NCBI GenBank assembly: GCA_916613615.1
Contig: OU744731.1
Location: 58,472,289-58,536,288 of the forward strand
From: Steromphala cineraria
Lineage: Eukaryota > Mollusca > Gastropoda > Trochida > Trochidae
DNA: 64,000 nucleotides
Direction: 5' to 3'
Numbering within the stretch: position 1 is the first letter of the stretch; each line of letters opens with the position of its first letter. The notes beneath the pieces are model-generated. The model did not search any database. It was not told the DNA's origin and saw nothing but the letters and a program-made list of their open reading frames with translations. Position numbers and translations under genes: made by a program. This document shows, one piece after another, positions 12,301 to 21,292 of the stretch.

Positions 12301-15300
12301 ACCGATGCTAAACTTATGGCCTTGGACACCGAACTGCGGAGGACGCTTAAACCTATCTCGGCACTGGCCTCGGCCACAGACGCTATCCTGCAGGATTTGA
12401 CTGAGGAGAACAAGTCCCGGATCTTCCACCTCACCACCATGATGCGGTGGCAACATAAGACATTGGCCAACATCGTGGAGCACCTCCGATCAGCCTTGGC
12501 TAATGTCTTAACCATTCGGCGTGCGGGTCTCCTGGCTCCCTGTGGTTGGAGTGACGAATTCAAGAAGACCTTAATGCGAGCTCCCTTCTCTCATCCCTCC
12601 GTCTTTGCCGGCCTCATCCCTGAGGTGTATAAAGAACATGCGGCACTGACTCAGACTGAGGTGACCCTATCCGGTATCCGTGCGTTGAACTCTGCCATCA
12701 ACCTCTCCAACAGGCCGAAGTTTAACTATATTCCGCGTCGGAGTTCGGTTAGAGGAGCACAGAAGGGCAACAGAGGCAGAGGCCGACAAACCGACAAGCA
12801 GCCTGTGTCTCAACCTCAGCAGTCCAGAACGGGCCCCCGAACCCCAGGGGTCAAGTTCAGGTCCTACAAGCGGCGTTGATGCCCTGGGAAACCACGACTG
12901 GGATCTCCCGCCCCCAGCCGTCCCGATCCACCAGACCCCCGTAGGCGGGAGACTCGGGATCTTCTGGCCCAACTGGACAATCCTAGAAGATCCCTTCGTT
13001 CTCGATATCCTCAAGACAGGTTTCAAGCTGCCAATGACCTCGTCTCCGCCTCTGACCAACCTGCCCCGGTCACGCGTGTATCCGAAGACCCTTCACGCTC
13101 AGCTTCTCTCCAATATAGAGATCCTGCTGGAGAAGAGAGCCATAGAAGAAGTGCTGGAACCCATAGACACCCCAGGGTTCTACTCTCCCATCTTCCTTGT
13201 CACGAAGAAGAACTCGGACAAGTTGAGGATGATCCACAATCTGGCGGTTTTCAACGAACGCTACATGGAAACCCCGCCTCACTTCAGGATGGTGTCTCTG
13301 AAGCAGCTGCGTTCCCAGCTCCAACCTCACGACTGGCTGGTCAGCCTCGATCTCCAGGACGCCTACCTCCATGTGCCAATCTACGAACCTCATCGGAAGT
13401 ACCTTCGATTCGTCATGGATCATCGACACTATCAATGGAAGGTGCTCCCGTTTGGAATTTCTACGGCTCCGTGGTTATTCACGAGAATTACGGCTCCGAT
13501 CGTCAAGTTCCTACATCTTCGGGGGATCCGGTTCGACCCCTACATAGACGATTGCCTTATGAGCCATGCCTCGTCAGCTCTGCTACACAGACAGACAGAC
13601 TTCGCTCGCAGACTCCTACATCAGTTGGGATGGTTAATCAACGTCGAGAAGTCCTCACTGGTTCCGTCTCAACGTCTGACCTTCATAGGAGGTCACTTCC
13701 AGACCGATCTCGCTCGCCTGTCTGTTCCACTCGACAGGTGGAGCAAGATTGTAGCTTTCGCCCATCAAGCTCTCCGGGAACCCTTAAGACTCAGGGCGTG
13801 GCAGTCCCTTCTCGGTCTTCTAACGTCAGCACAGGATCTCACCATCAGAGGCAGACTCATGCTGAGACCTCTCCAGAATTTCCTCAAGCCTCGTATTCTT
13901 GCCGACGACCTCGACTCCGAGTTCGCTCTACCATTCCACCTCCACCAGTACCTGACGTGGTGGACGGTCCAGTCGAACGTTTGCGTCGGAGTCTCTTTGG
14001 TCGAGTTCACTCCCACTCATCAGTTGTTTGTGGACGCATCTCTCCTGGGCTGGGGGGCTCACCTCAACGATCACACAGTCTCCGGTCTGTGGTCAGACGA
14101 GAGGAAATCCTGGCACATCAATCACCTAGAGTTGCAGGCAGCAGTCTTGGCGATTCAGCATTGGATACCGCTTCTGCGCGGGTCTCGACTTCTGGTGGTA
14201 TCCGACAACTCCACTGTGGTGTATCTCATCAACAACCAGGGAACCACCGGGTCGAGGAGGTTACTAGACCTTACGTTCCAGTTGTTTCATCTCGCAGACT
14301 CAAACAACGTGGAGACGCGGGCTCGTCACATTCCGGGCTGCCGGAATGTCCTAGCGGACGCCTTGTCCAGACCGGACAAGCCCTCGCCAACCGAATGGAT
14401 GTTGCATCCGGAGGCGTTCGATCTATTCTGCCAACTCCATCCCAGACCCTTGATCGACCTCTTTGCAACCAAGTTCAACAACCAGCTGCCGGTGTACGTC
14501 TCCCCTCTTCCAGATCCGGCAGCTTGGGCAGTGGACGCCCTGTCACTCTCTTGGGAAGGACTGGACGCTTATGCGTTCCCTCCTCCAATCCTTCTTCCCA
14601 AGGTAGTAGACAAGCTCAAACAGACCCAGCAGATACGTCTGATTTTGGTCGCGCCTTGGTGGCCGGCCAGGACGTGGTTCCCAGATCTCAGAGATCTAGT
14701 CGGAAGGGATCCAGACCCTCTGCCTCCCTGGCCAAACCTCCTTCGCCATCCCCACAGTTGCCTGTCTCATCCGGACCCAGAGAGGTTTCATCTCTGCGTT
14801 TGGTCCATCTTAAGAAAGCTCTGAGATTGAAGGGTTACTCGACGCAGGTGGCCAACATTATTGCCAAGGCCCATAGAGTTTCCACCAGGTCTCTGTATGA
14901 CGACAAGTGGCTTTCCTTTGAACGTTTCTGCTCTGAACATTCACAGAACCCTGTCAAGGCGTCGCCCCAATTCCTTGCGGAATTCCTACTGTACCTTCGG
15001 AATAAGCGTTCCTTAAAAGGCAGTACTATTGGCACGTACCTTTCTGCCATCAACTCCGTCCTGGCAGTTAAGAGGGATACTAAGATATCGACAGTCCCAG
15101 AACTCATCGCTATGCTTAAGGCCTTCAAGCAGGAGGATCAGAAGAAGAAGTTCCGTCCTCCTGCCTGGGATCTGAACGTGGTTCTACAGCATCTCCGTGG
15201 GCGTCCTTACGAACCTTTGGAATCTGCTTCTTTTGAGAACCTGTCTCGGAAGACTGCTTTCCTGGTCGCCATGGCCACGGCGGCACGGGTCAGTGAGGTC

Positions 15301-17128
15301 CACGCCCTGGATGTGACTCGTGTCCGTTTTGAGCAATCTCGTCACGGTTCTATTCATTTGGGGCTCTTATGGGATTTTATTGCCAAGAACCAGCTTCCTG
15401 GACAGCCAGACAGGATGTTCACCATCCCCCCGTTGTCCTCTATTGTTGCTACTTCAGAGGTTGAAGAATTGGCTCTTTGTCCTGTCCGGGCCTTGAAAGT
15501 CTACATCGACAAGTCAGCCAGCAGAAGGGGTACCAGGAAACGACTGTTCATCCCCTTTTCCCCCTCAGTTAAGGGCGAGGTTAACACGAACTCCATCTCC
15601 TTGTGGATCCGCTCGACCATCTTAGCGGCCTATGACGCTGCTGGCTTACCCCATCCTGCAGCCAACAACCCGCATGAACTTCGGGCTTTGGCTTCCACGA
15701 TGGCTCTACACAGGAACTGTTCAGTTCCTACGATCATGGAGGGCTGTTTTTGGAGATCCACCACCATCTTTGCTTCCCACTACCTCAGGGACCTAGCGGT
15801 GGAGGATGTGGATGGTTTACAGTCCTTTGGCCCTTTGGTGTTTGCTCAGCAACTCACCAAACCGCCGGCTCGTTAGGTAAAGATGTTTGTTTTTTATTCT
15901 TCTTTACCTTAGCTTTGCTTTAGGCCTTGGTTGATTGTTGGTTTTTCGTGTCTTTTTAGATTCGTCGCCCTCAGTCTCCTCTGCCTGCACGGTCACAGTT
16001 TGGCATGGTCCTCTTGGAGTCCTACCCACCTGCCTTGCTGTCGAATCGTATGCAACTCTAAGGTAAGGTAAGTTAAGAACTTATTAAAATCTAAATATTT
16101 TAGATGTTTAAAAGACTTACCTTACCTTAGAGGATTTATCCCGCCCATCGTTGGACTCTTCCTCCCCTCTTCTCCGGACTCCTTCGGACTTTTTCTGGCG
16201 GAAAAAAGTGAGAGTTTTTGGTTATCACGTGATTGAGTATTACCTTCCGGTATACCTGTCCCCGTATTGACGTGTCACTTCCCGTATCACTACTTGGTTC
16301 ACATAGAGATAGCCCCGTCAACACGAGTCTCAATCTTGGTCGGTAAGCATAGGAACATGCAACTCTAAGGTAAGGTAAGTCTTTTAAACATCTAAAATAT
16401 TTAGATTTTAATAAATTGTTATGTAAGTATTTTGTGATACAATTGCATATGGACTGATTGACATGGCGTCATAATCATTGAAGTCAAAATGTGATTCTCC
16501 GGCAATGGTCATATCAGCAGTTTCGTTGCAATATTTGACCATATAATTTGATTTACTTTTATTTCATGAAACTCCTTATTTGTCAGACACAATTTGTAGG
16601 AATGTTTTTTTAAGAATATACACGTTTAAATAATTATAATCACTTTTATTTCCAATCTAAATATATTTTCTTTGTTGTACCCAACGGAAATATTGTGTTG
16701 TGCATGTTGCTTCCTGTGTAAAGAGACTCGCTTACTCGCTGGGCTGACAGATACTCGTGAATGGCCTCTAGATTTTTCATCTGCATCATATATCTTGGGT
16801 AATAGGCTGACCTCCCTCTTTGACCCCTTATTTCTGGTATCAAAATCTCGGCTTATACCCGGTCATATATGGTATCTATTATTTGTGTATACTTCATTAT
16901 CTACCTTTACTATTTCAGAGGGAGAGTGCATTCGAACGCACCATCATCTATGCAATTTCACTAGGGGGTGACACAGACACTATAGCAACAATGGCAGGGG
17001 CTATTGCCGGCGCCTACTATGGCTTGGAAAGTGTCCCTGAGTCCTGGATGAAAACTTCTGAAGGTGTTGATGACGCCAAGAAATATGCTGAAGAATTGTG
17101 GGACCTTTTGCAGAAGAAATCCAAATAG
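3369..17128 (+). CDS. ADPRS: ADP-ribosylhydrolase ARH3, seven exons
   Basis: ARH3 removes ADP-ribose from serine and degrades poly(ADP-ribose) and O-acetyl-ADP-ribose, using two Mg2+ ions, in nucleus, cytosol and mitochondria. Coding exons, all GT-AG with matching phases: 3369-3501, 3922-4039, 4489-4699, 6044-6282, 7098-7198, 9407-9489, 16919-17128. This gives 364 residues against 363 in human ARH3. Metal ligands are present: the Glu of GAIYE in exon 1, TDDT in exon 2 and GGDTDT in exon 7. FGNGAAMR (exon 3) and the ATMAGAIAGAYYG tail (exon 7) are also family hallmarks. An in-frame ATG at 3348 would add seven residues, but 3369 has the better Kozak context (AAAATGG) and begins MASLSRF, the conserved ARH3 start. 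Exon 4 ends in a Lys-rich stretch (KSPSPKRKQKR) not expected from vertebrate ARH3. Intron 6 contains a whole DIRS element, and the exons remain intact. Confidence 0.96.
6708..7005 (-). mobile_element. SINE in ARH3 intron 4
   Basis: A (TAC)n tail at about 6711-6728 followed by 'tatagcgc' and 'ctcaaaggcgctt' forms the 3' end of a minus-strand SINE. The core near 6913-6950 (CCCATTTACAGCTGGGTGGA) is the complement of the core shared by the SINEs at 39582, 41100 and 45795. Open frames here are by-products. Confidence 0.6.
7199..8325. other. Left part of ARH3 intron 5
   Basis: No gene. A non-AT-rich patch at about 7330-7650 ends with the phrase 'agtcgcatgttct', which also occurs near 7369; it may be a decayed element. 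No terminal repeats could be matched. Confidence 0.35.
8326..9188. repeat. Tandem pair of ~447 bp palindromic units rich in TATTGGCCCAG
   Basis: Each unit starts with a palindrome (CAGTTACAGGTCC ... GGACCTGTAACTG, arms near 8330 and 8405, repeated near 8777 and 8850). It then has an AT-rich spacer and a cluster of four TATTGGCCCAG-like motifs (8608-8675, repeated 9050-9122). Both end in 'tataagtgccatatcattga'. The units are close to identical. They look like non-autonomous DNA elements, but no family is recognised. Confidence 0.65.
9581..9761 (+). repeat. Left inverted terminal repeat of the DIRS element
   Basis: It begins ACTTACCTTACCTTAGAG and ends CTCACTTTTTTCC. I read it as the exact reverse complement of 16200-16380 over 181 bases, with no mismatch found. 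A further eight unique bases (from 9573) precede it in the element. Confidence 0.93.
9762..10620 (+). other. DIRS leader region
   Basis: T-rich leader before the gag-like ORF. It contains a (TATAT) microsatellite around 10400-10435. Overlapping open frames at 9902-10384 are T-rich hydrophobic by-products with no recognisable domain. A promoter is expected in or beside the left terminal repeat, but none is obvious. Confidence 0.5.
10621..12879 (+). CDS. DIRS gag-like protein, apparently frameshifted twice
   Basis: This is ORF1, the putative nucleocapsid-type protein of the retrotransposon. Residues 1-45 hold paired CxxC motifs (YCTQC, RCPDC, RCQEC), a zinc-ribbon-like start common in DIRS gags. 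The C-terminus (from about residue 650) is basic and Gly/Arg/Gln-rich. As read, residues ~80-300 are an unlikely Leu/Pro/Arg mix. The +2 frame over the same DNA (about 10850-11530) instead gives an acidic/Pro segment with LPALLEAFLRHQ and then a long Ser/Arg-rich domain. After about 11530 the Ser/Arg pattern resumes in the first frame. Two compensating indels, at C-runs 10844-10864 and in the Ser/Arg repeats near 11525, would explain this. Confidence 0.8.
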   Translation: MRVYCTQCKSQKSAKDPHSRCPDCLVLRLCTVSSRCQECLSLSPSAFKCYSAVVRKRFSQRAHRMSSEVQDPSPTPPGRPPLVSSLLLLRTLLLLRRTSPRSLPRMWTLLRIPCLTRHQPCPILGYLRSLKRSSVTRTVARTRSLPTGTPGVPPPLLQGVSVRRAPLSAPRPLLVVPRLPREVPSRDPRPLPLDRAPPGAPRPLIGALLRQIEPPNRETGLLGAPLRPLLRRRAPPSALRRPSGAPRLPSALLDDLLHPSSPLGAPRRRSVLLSALLGAPRRRSALLSAPLGAPRLLIGAPRSPRRSASPKQSPRRPSKTRRSPRRSSRRSESPHPPRKDHSRSRSRSPLRKRDPVKTPSNPRDRQQPPKRSRQEDQRTVSPIRPPPSPPQGTPSPRGRTVSSSRKFRTPERSPESPRQRDPVTPSTSRSHLQLQDQEDRLEDEVDEEDDDRPSHLNISQVTGWVADRLVNCPSPGPNAPRLQAIWDEPTLLIPPHPLVLDAIASLDEDFKKLSLNPTFKAAKNASHLYKVHSLDFADGAAVQDESVGRLSPASQQQFKVTDAKLMALDTELRRTLKPISALASATDAILQDLTEENKSRIFHLTTMMRWQHKTLANIVEHLRSALANVLTIRRAGLLAPCGWSDEFKKTLMRAPFSHPSVFAGLIPEVYKEHAALTQTEVTLSGIRALNSAINLSNRPKFNYIPRRSSVRGAQKGNRGRGRQTDKQPVSQPQQSRTGPRTPGVKFRSYKRR
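13034..14824 (+). CDS. DIRS reverse transcriptase, RNase H and methyltransferase-like ORF
   Basis: This 596-residue ORF would copy the element's RNA into DNA. RT motifs in order: FLVTKKNSDKLRMI (54-67), SLDLQDAY (104-111), LPFGISTAPWLF (138-149) and the catalytic YIDD (170-173). RNase H follows with its acidic residues in FVDAS (D334), LELQAA (E366), SDN (D391) and ADALSR (D442). The C-terminal ~140 residues contain LIDLFATKFN and LVAPWWPARTWFP, matching the Dam-like N6-adenine methyltransferase domain known from DIRS elements. The frame is intact. It starts 154 bases after the gag stop and overlaps the recombinase ORF in another frame. Confidence 0.94.
   Translation: MTSSPPLTNLPRSRVYPKTLHAQLLSNIEILLEKRAIEEVLEPIDTPGFYSPIFLVTKKNSDKLRMIHNLAVFNERYMETPPHFRMVSLKQLRSQLQPHDWLVSLDLQDAYLHVPIYEPHRKYLRFVMDHRHYQWKVLPFGISTAPWLFTRITAPIVKFLHLRGIRFDPYIDDCLMSHASSALLHRQTDFARRLLHQLGWLINVEKSSLVPSQRLTFIGGHFQTDLARLSVPLDRWSKIVAFAHQALREPLRLRAWQSLLGLLTSAQDLTIRGRLMLRPLQNFLKPRILADDLDSEFALPFHLHQYLTWWTVQSNVCVGVSLVEFTPTHQLFVDASLLGWGAHLNDHTVSGLWSDERKSWHINHLELQAAVLAIQHWIPLLRGSRLLVVSDNSTVVYLINNQGTTGSRRLLDLTFQLFHLADSNNVETRARHIPGCRNVLADALSRPDKPSPTEWMLHPEAFDLFCQLHPRPLIDLFATKFNNQLPVYVSPLPDPAAWAVDALSLSWEGLDAYAFPPPILLPKVVDKLKQTQQIRLILVAPWWPARTWFPDLRDLVGRDPDPLPPWPNLLRHPHSCLSHPDPERFHLCVWSILRKL
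13435..15876 (+). CDS. DIRS tyrosine recombinase ORF, overlapping RT
   Basis: The recombinase domain lies in the last ~350 codons (about 14760-15876) and would integrate the circular DNA intermediate. It has an N-terminal SAM-like core-binding part (YSTQVANIIAKAHRVSTRSL) and the catalytic Arg in AARVSEVHAL (codon 15286). The His and Arg of NPHELRAL are at codons 15673 and 15682, and the Tyr of SHYLRDL is at codon 15781. The frame is open back to an ATG at 13435, so ~1.39 kb is open in both this frame and the RT frame. That part is Ser/Arg/Pro-rich without a known domain. Whether translation begins there or near 14760 cannot be decided from sequence. It uses the same frame as gag. Confidence 0.92.
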   Translation: MEGAPVWNFYGSVVIHENYGSDRQVPTSSGDPVRPLHRRLPYEPCLVSSATQTDRLRSQTPTSVGMVNQRREVLTGSVSTSDLHRRSLPDRSRSPVCSTRQVEQDCSFRPSSSPGTLKTQGVAVPSRSSNVSTGSHHQRQTHAETSPEFPQASYSCRRPRLRVRSTIPPPPVPDVVDGPVERLRRSLFGRVHSHSSVVCGRISPGLGGSPQRSHSLRSVVRREEILAHQSPRVAGSSLGDSALDTASARVSTSGGIRQLHCGVSHQQPGNHRVEEVTRPYVPVVSSRRLKQRGDAGSSHSGLPECPSGRLVQTGQALANRMDVASGGVRSILPTPSQTLDRPLCNQVQQPAAGVRLPSSRSGSLGSGRPVTLLGRTGRLCVPSSNPSSQGSRQAQTDPADTSDFGRALVAGQDVVPRSQRSSRKGSRPSASLAKPPSPSPQLPVSSGPREVSSLRLVHLKKALRLKGYSTQVANIIAKAHRVSTRSLYDDKWLSFERFCSEHSQNPVKASPQFLAEFLLYLRNKRSLKGSTIGTYLSAINSVLAVKRDTKISTVPELIAMLKAFKQEDQKKKFRPPAWDLNVVLQHLRGRPYEPLESASFENLSRKTAFLVAMATAARVSEVHALDVTRVRFEQSRHGSIHLGLLWDFIAKNQLPGQPDRMFTIPPLSSIVATSEVEELALCPVRALKVYIDKSASRRGTRKRLFIPFSPSVKGEVNTNSISLWIRSTILAAYDAAGLPHPAANNPHELRALASTMALHRNCSVPTIMEGCFWRSTTIFASHYLRDLAVEDVDGLQSFGPLVFAQQLTKPPAR
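16051..16132 (+). repeat. DIRS internal complementary region
   Basis: 16051-16081 is the reverse complement of the element's left terminus (9573-9603). 16081-16131 is the reverse complement of its right terminus (about 16364-16414). The two meet at one shared base. This is the template for joining the two ends during circle formation and fixes both element boundaries. Confidence 0.93.
16200..16380 (-). repeat. Right inverted terminal repeat of the DIRS element
   Basis: Reverse complement of 9581-9761 across 181 bases. Unique sequence 16381-16414 follows and completes the right terminus. Identity between the two repeats points to a young insertion or to templated correction through the internal complementary region. 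Confidence 0.93.
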
Positions 17129-18385
17129 CTGAATGGGAAAACTTTTATTTTGGATAGGGAGAAGATGACACTTAAAGGAGAATTGTACCAAAACCAGGAG
17201 GTCAATTTGTTCGAAATCTTTGAAGTATAGATCCTAAGTAGTTAATCTGATAACTTTGGAAAGAGATAAGATGAAATATTGAAGGAATTATATCAAAGAA
17301 ACAAGGTTAAAGGGCGTTTTTGCAGGATATAATATTGTGAAGAAATAAATGTTAAATAGGGATAAGTTGAAAAATAAGAAGGAATTTCATTAAGCTAGAA
17401 GGTCTTTTGTATGACGTTGTTGGATCTTTTGTAGAAGAGCTTAATTTAATTTTGTATAAATGAGAAGAATTTTATTTAAGATAAAGAGATCAAGTAGTTT
17501 GAAGACTTGTGAGACCTTTTGTTATAACTTTTCTCCAGGACATGTTGAGATATTAAATATAATAAATGAAAGTCAAGTCATAATGATTGAATCCAAAAAT
17601 ATATTGATAATGTTAGCATTTTTGTGTGTGTGACATTTTTTGTGAAGTGTATATGATGTACATCAACAAGATATTTCTATTTTTTTACACGATTTTTGTA
17701 TATGATATTTACAAAAGATATATTGCTTCAACTTGTACATATATAAGAACTTTGAGGTCTGAAAAAATGTCTTATAGCATATTTTCTTATGAAAATCACC
17801 CTTGATTGCAGGGAAGTTTTTACCTTGATACATTGCCTGTATCGTGATACGTATTATTAACTCCGAAATTTGTCAGTTTCCCTAAAATTGGCGGTTGTCA
17901 AAATAATTGATCTTTCTCAACAAAAGCTCTAAAATTAGACATTTATCCCCTTTTTGACCACCACAAATGTATTCAATAAACTCGCCTTATATCCAGTGTT
18001 TGAAATAAGCGTAGGCCTGCAGACCGGACACTGACAGTTATTCAACCCGGCCCTCACTTCTATATCTGCAGGTCCTTACAGCCTCACAGTTTTATTTAAA
18101 AGATACTGTTCCTTTCTTACAATACTTGCTGTAAAACATATTTCCCTGCCAAACTTTCATAACTATCACTCTAAACTGATAACAGTGTTGTGTATTTATA
18201 ACATACTGATAACAAGAATATTATTTTTTTAGAATAAATCAAATCAATGCTGACAGTTTCGGAGTTGGGCCCACAGTTTTTCTTATTCCTTATTGACAAG
18301 CAGTTTTTGGATGCTTATATCTTATTATTGTTTTACTTTTATAATGCGCATTTTGATCTTTTCTCATATTCAAGCTGAATACATT
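17129..18385 (+). other. ARH3 3' UTR and downstream spacer
   Basis: The ARH3 stop is at 17126-17128. AATAAA occurs at about 17344 and again near 17567, both plausible polyadenylation signals. From about 17858 to 18268 the phrase AACTCCGAAA...TGTCAG recurs inverted (CTGACAGTTTCGGAGTT), hinting at a small decayed element. No other gene is seen. Confidence 0.45.
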
Positions 18386-19284
18386 AAATAAAAGTACCGA
18401 GGGTACAGAAGCTCACCTTAAAATGAATGAAGTGGTAATATGGTTTAATTGTGTAACCATCTTTTATATGATAATTGATTATGGCTGCCATCGTGTGTTT
18501 TAGGAGAGTGTAGCAATTTGTGTATTTGGCTTTGTGAATTTGGAGAAGCATCCTAGTGTGCTGAGCATGTAAACCTGAACTCTGGCTAAGCCCTTATGTG
18601 TGGTATTTAAAGACTTGACGGGAGGGAACATGCATTGTTGTGAAAAATATATGTAATTTCACAAAACATAGTCAGCTTATGTCCTAAATTGATTTTGTGT
18701 CAAGAAGAACTTCTGTTAGATAAAGAAATGGTACAAATATGAGTAAAACACAGGAACTGGAATCTGATGCAAAATAACTCTTTCCACATCAACTTATCAT
18801 GTAGATTGCTAAACACAAAGCTTATTGTTGCCAAGTTTTGTGTAAGCTGTTATTCTTAGAAAGAACATATCACTGTCATGAGAATACAAGTCTAATTTCC
18901 ATAACTCTTATTGCATACATATAGCATATGGCCATATAGCATAATGCTCTATCATATCAATTGGGTCAGGTTGATTATGCAATTGACTAGCAGCTGACAC
19001 TGTGACGCTAGCAGCCTGTATTGGGATGTGTATTAGAAAAGCATAGTGGACTTAACAGGAATATCTGAACTCTGGTTGACCCCTTATGTGTGTTTTTTAA
19101 AGGAAAGTAAGGGAGATACCATTGTTTAAAATTTAACATGATGTTTTATGTGATTGGGTTTTTGCAGCTAGTTGCCATAAAGATTTTAAACAAATTAATT
19201 AATTATGTTTGTCTTTCATCTTAATTTATTTTAGAAACACTTAAAACTATAGAACAACTTGCATGACAATCTTAAATATTCCAT

Positions 19285-21292
19285 ATTCAAGATAATATTA
19301 ATAATAATAATAATAATAATAATAATTAATAAAACTACTTTATTACCCCGAAGGGAATTCATGTTGTATCAATACAGAGCTGGTGTACAATAGAAACAAA
19401 CAACATATTTACAAGGAATACAAAGAACAACCAAAATCATGCGTCTAAATTAAGGAGCATTTAAAAGGCGAACGCTTCCAGGAATGAAAGTATTTTTATC
19501 ATCCAAAAGTGGCTACCACAGTAGATATCGCTTTTCTGAGATCAAGCGATATCTACATTGTAGATATCGTTACAATCATATCGTCATAATCCTATTACAT
19601 CATCAGTTAAATGACATCACAAGGCTTTGGCATCACTAGAACACAGATGACAATACTATGACGTCACAAAGTTCATGGCGTAACAATGCTACGACGTCAT
19701 AATGCTGATGACGTCACAATGCAATGACCTCACTGTTCAAGAAGTCTAATGACAGTTTTGTGTTCAGATATGTTCATTCTTTTGCTAATAACTGTTGAAA
19801 ATGATTTGGATGATAAATAAAATCTCACCCTCGTGTCTTCTGATATCAAATATATCAACACTCGTTGATTAAAGTAAAAATATCCTCGGCAAGCCTCGGA
19901 TATTTGTAACTTTAATCAACTCGTGTTGATATATTTGATATCAGAAGACACTTGGGTGAGATTCTCTATTTACCCCTATTGGTTTTAAAACATGGCAATA
20001 AGTATCTTCTTCCAGAAGGAAGTTTAACATATTCACAGTGCAATACATAATCTGGATCGGACAACATTTTCAGAGATAATTTCAATACTCTTTTTTCGTA
20101 AAGATAAGATAGATTTACAAATGAAACCCCGGCAAATTTACCAGCAATATGAACCACTTTTTCTAAGCGGGATTTGTTTACCAAAGATAATGAACCATAC
20201 CAACATTGGAAGGAAAAAGTTAATATGCTTTCAATGAAACAATGATAAAAGAGGGATAGTACACGTTCATTTACATTAAAAGATCGCAGCTTGCGCAAGA
20301 AATATAATCGTTGTTGGCATTTTTAAAAAACGGCATCAGTATTGGCATTCCAATTGAATTTACTATCTATTATTGTGCCAAGGTATTTATATTCTTCCAC
20401 AATTTCAACATTTGAACCATTTATACAGACAGGGTTAGTATTGATATGATTGTTCCTGAAATTGATAAAAAAAAAATTCAACATTAGGAAATTGTTTTCA
20501 CACCATGTCACAAAATAGTTGACATTATCTCTGTAGGAAAGTTCATCATCTTGAATGAGTCCGACTAATGCCGCATCGTCAGCAAACTTCACTGTAAGAT
20601 TGTTGGGACAATTGCTAATACAGTCATTTGTATAGAGAGTGAATAATACTGGCGATAGAACACAACCTTGAGGGGCTCCGGTATTCGTATACAAGATCGA
20701 TGAATGGAAGGAGTTAACCTTTACAAACTGGGGTCGAAAAGTGAGAAATTTCTCTATCCATGATATAAGATTGCAATTAACACCCATATTGAACAGTTTG
20801 TCTAACAAGATGTGTGGCTGGATTGTGTTGAATGCTGAAAAAAAATCTACAAATAGGATTCTCACATATGATTTTGGAAGCTCTAAATGCTTATATACGC
20901 TATTCAAAATACAAAGTTTTGCATCTTCAACACCCCTTCTTGCTCTGTACGCAAACTGGAAAGGATCAAGTAAATGTCCTACATCACGCAGTATCAAGTT
21001 TAAAATGATGCGCTCAAAACAATTCATAGCTATTGAGGTAAGGGCGACTGGTCTAATATCGTTCATTTCACTAGAATTAATCTTCTTTGGTACAGGGACA
21101 ATCTTTGATGTTTTTCACATTTCTGGAATCACATGATGATCGATAGAAAATTGATACAGACGGGAGAAGACATTACACAATTGTTCACAACAACGTTTTA
21201 GGACGATGCCACCTAAACCATCAGGTCCGGGTGCTTTCCTTATGTTTAGTTTTGAGAATTGCAGCCTCACGATTTCTGGTGTTAAAACGATT
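19285..21292 (-). pseudogene. 5'-truncated LINE (jockey-like) reverse transcriptase, broken
   Basis: Read on the minus strand: KAPGPDG near 21200, ALTSIAMNCFERI, SAFNTIQPHILL, GAPQGCVLSPVLF and FADDAA give an unmistakable non-LTR RT. The C-terminal part ends in a typical CFKTNRG...NTFIPGSVRLLN tail. Defects are an in-frame TGA near 21117 (where Trp is expected), a TAA near 20322 (Lys to stop) and a MITE at 19496-19969 splitting the last ~15 codons. The 3' UTR runs to an AATAAA and an (ATT)n tail at ~19295-19325. It is truncated at 21292, inside the Helentron-like copy A. Confidence 0.9.
19496..19969. mobile_element. Palindromic MITE with CRE-like motifs, copy 1
   Basis: It begins TTATCATCCAAAA and ends GAGATTCTCTAT. 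An internal inverted match (TTTGGATGATAAATA) lies near 19803. The last ~150 bases (about 19820-19965) form a long hairpin with arms around 'tcttctgatatcaaatatat'. The middle carries repeated TGACGTCA-like motifs (TGACGTCAC at 19659 and 19709). Sister copies are at 52679-53121 and 60021-60439. It interrupts the LINE coding sequence. Confidence 0.8.

Larger units (their letters stand above)
9573..16414 (+). mobile_element. Complete DIRS-type tyrosine-recombinase retrotransposon
   Basis: The element lies in ARH3 intron 6, same strand as the gene. It has a gag-like ORF, an RT/RNase H/methyltransferase-like ORF and an overlapping tyrosine recombinase ORF, in that order. It also has 181 bp inverted terminal repeats and an internal complementary region equal to the junction of its two termini. 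These are the defining features of the DIRS order, which replicates through a circular DNA and integrates by tyrosine recombinase. No target-site duplication is seen, as expected. End positions are inferred from the internal complementary region and could be off by one or two bases. Confidence 0.95.
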
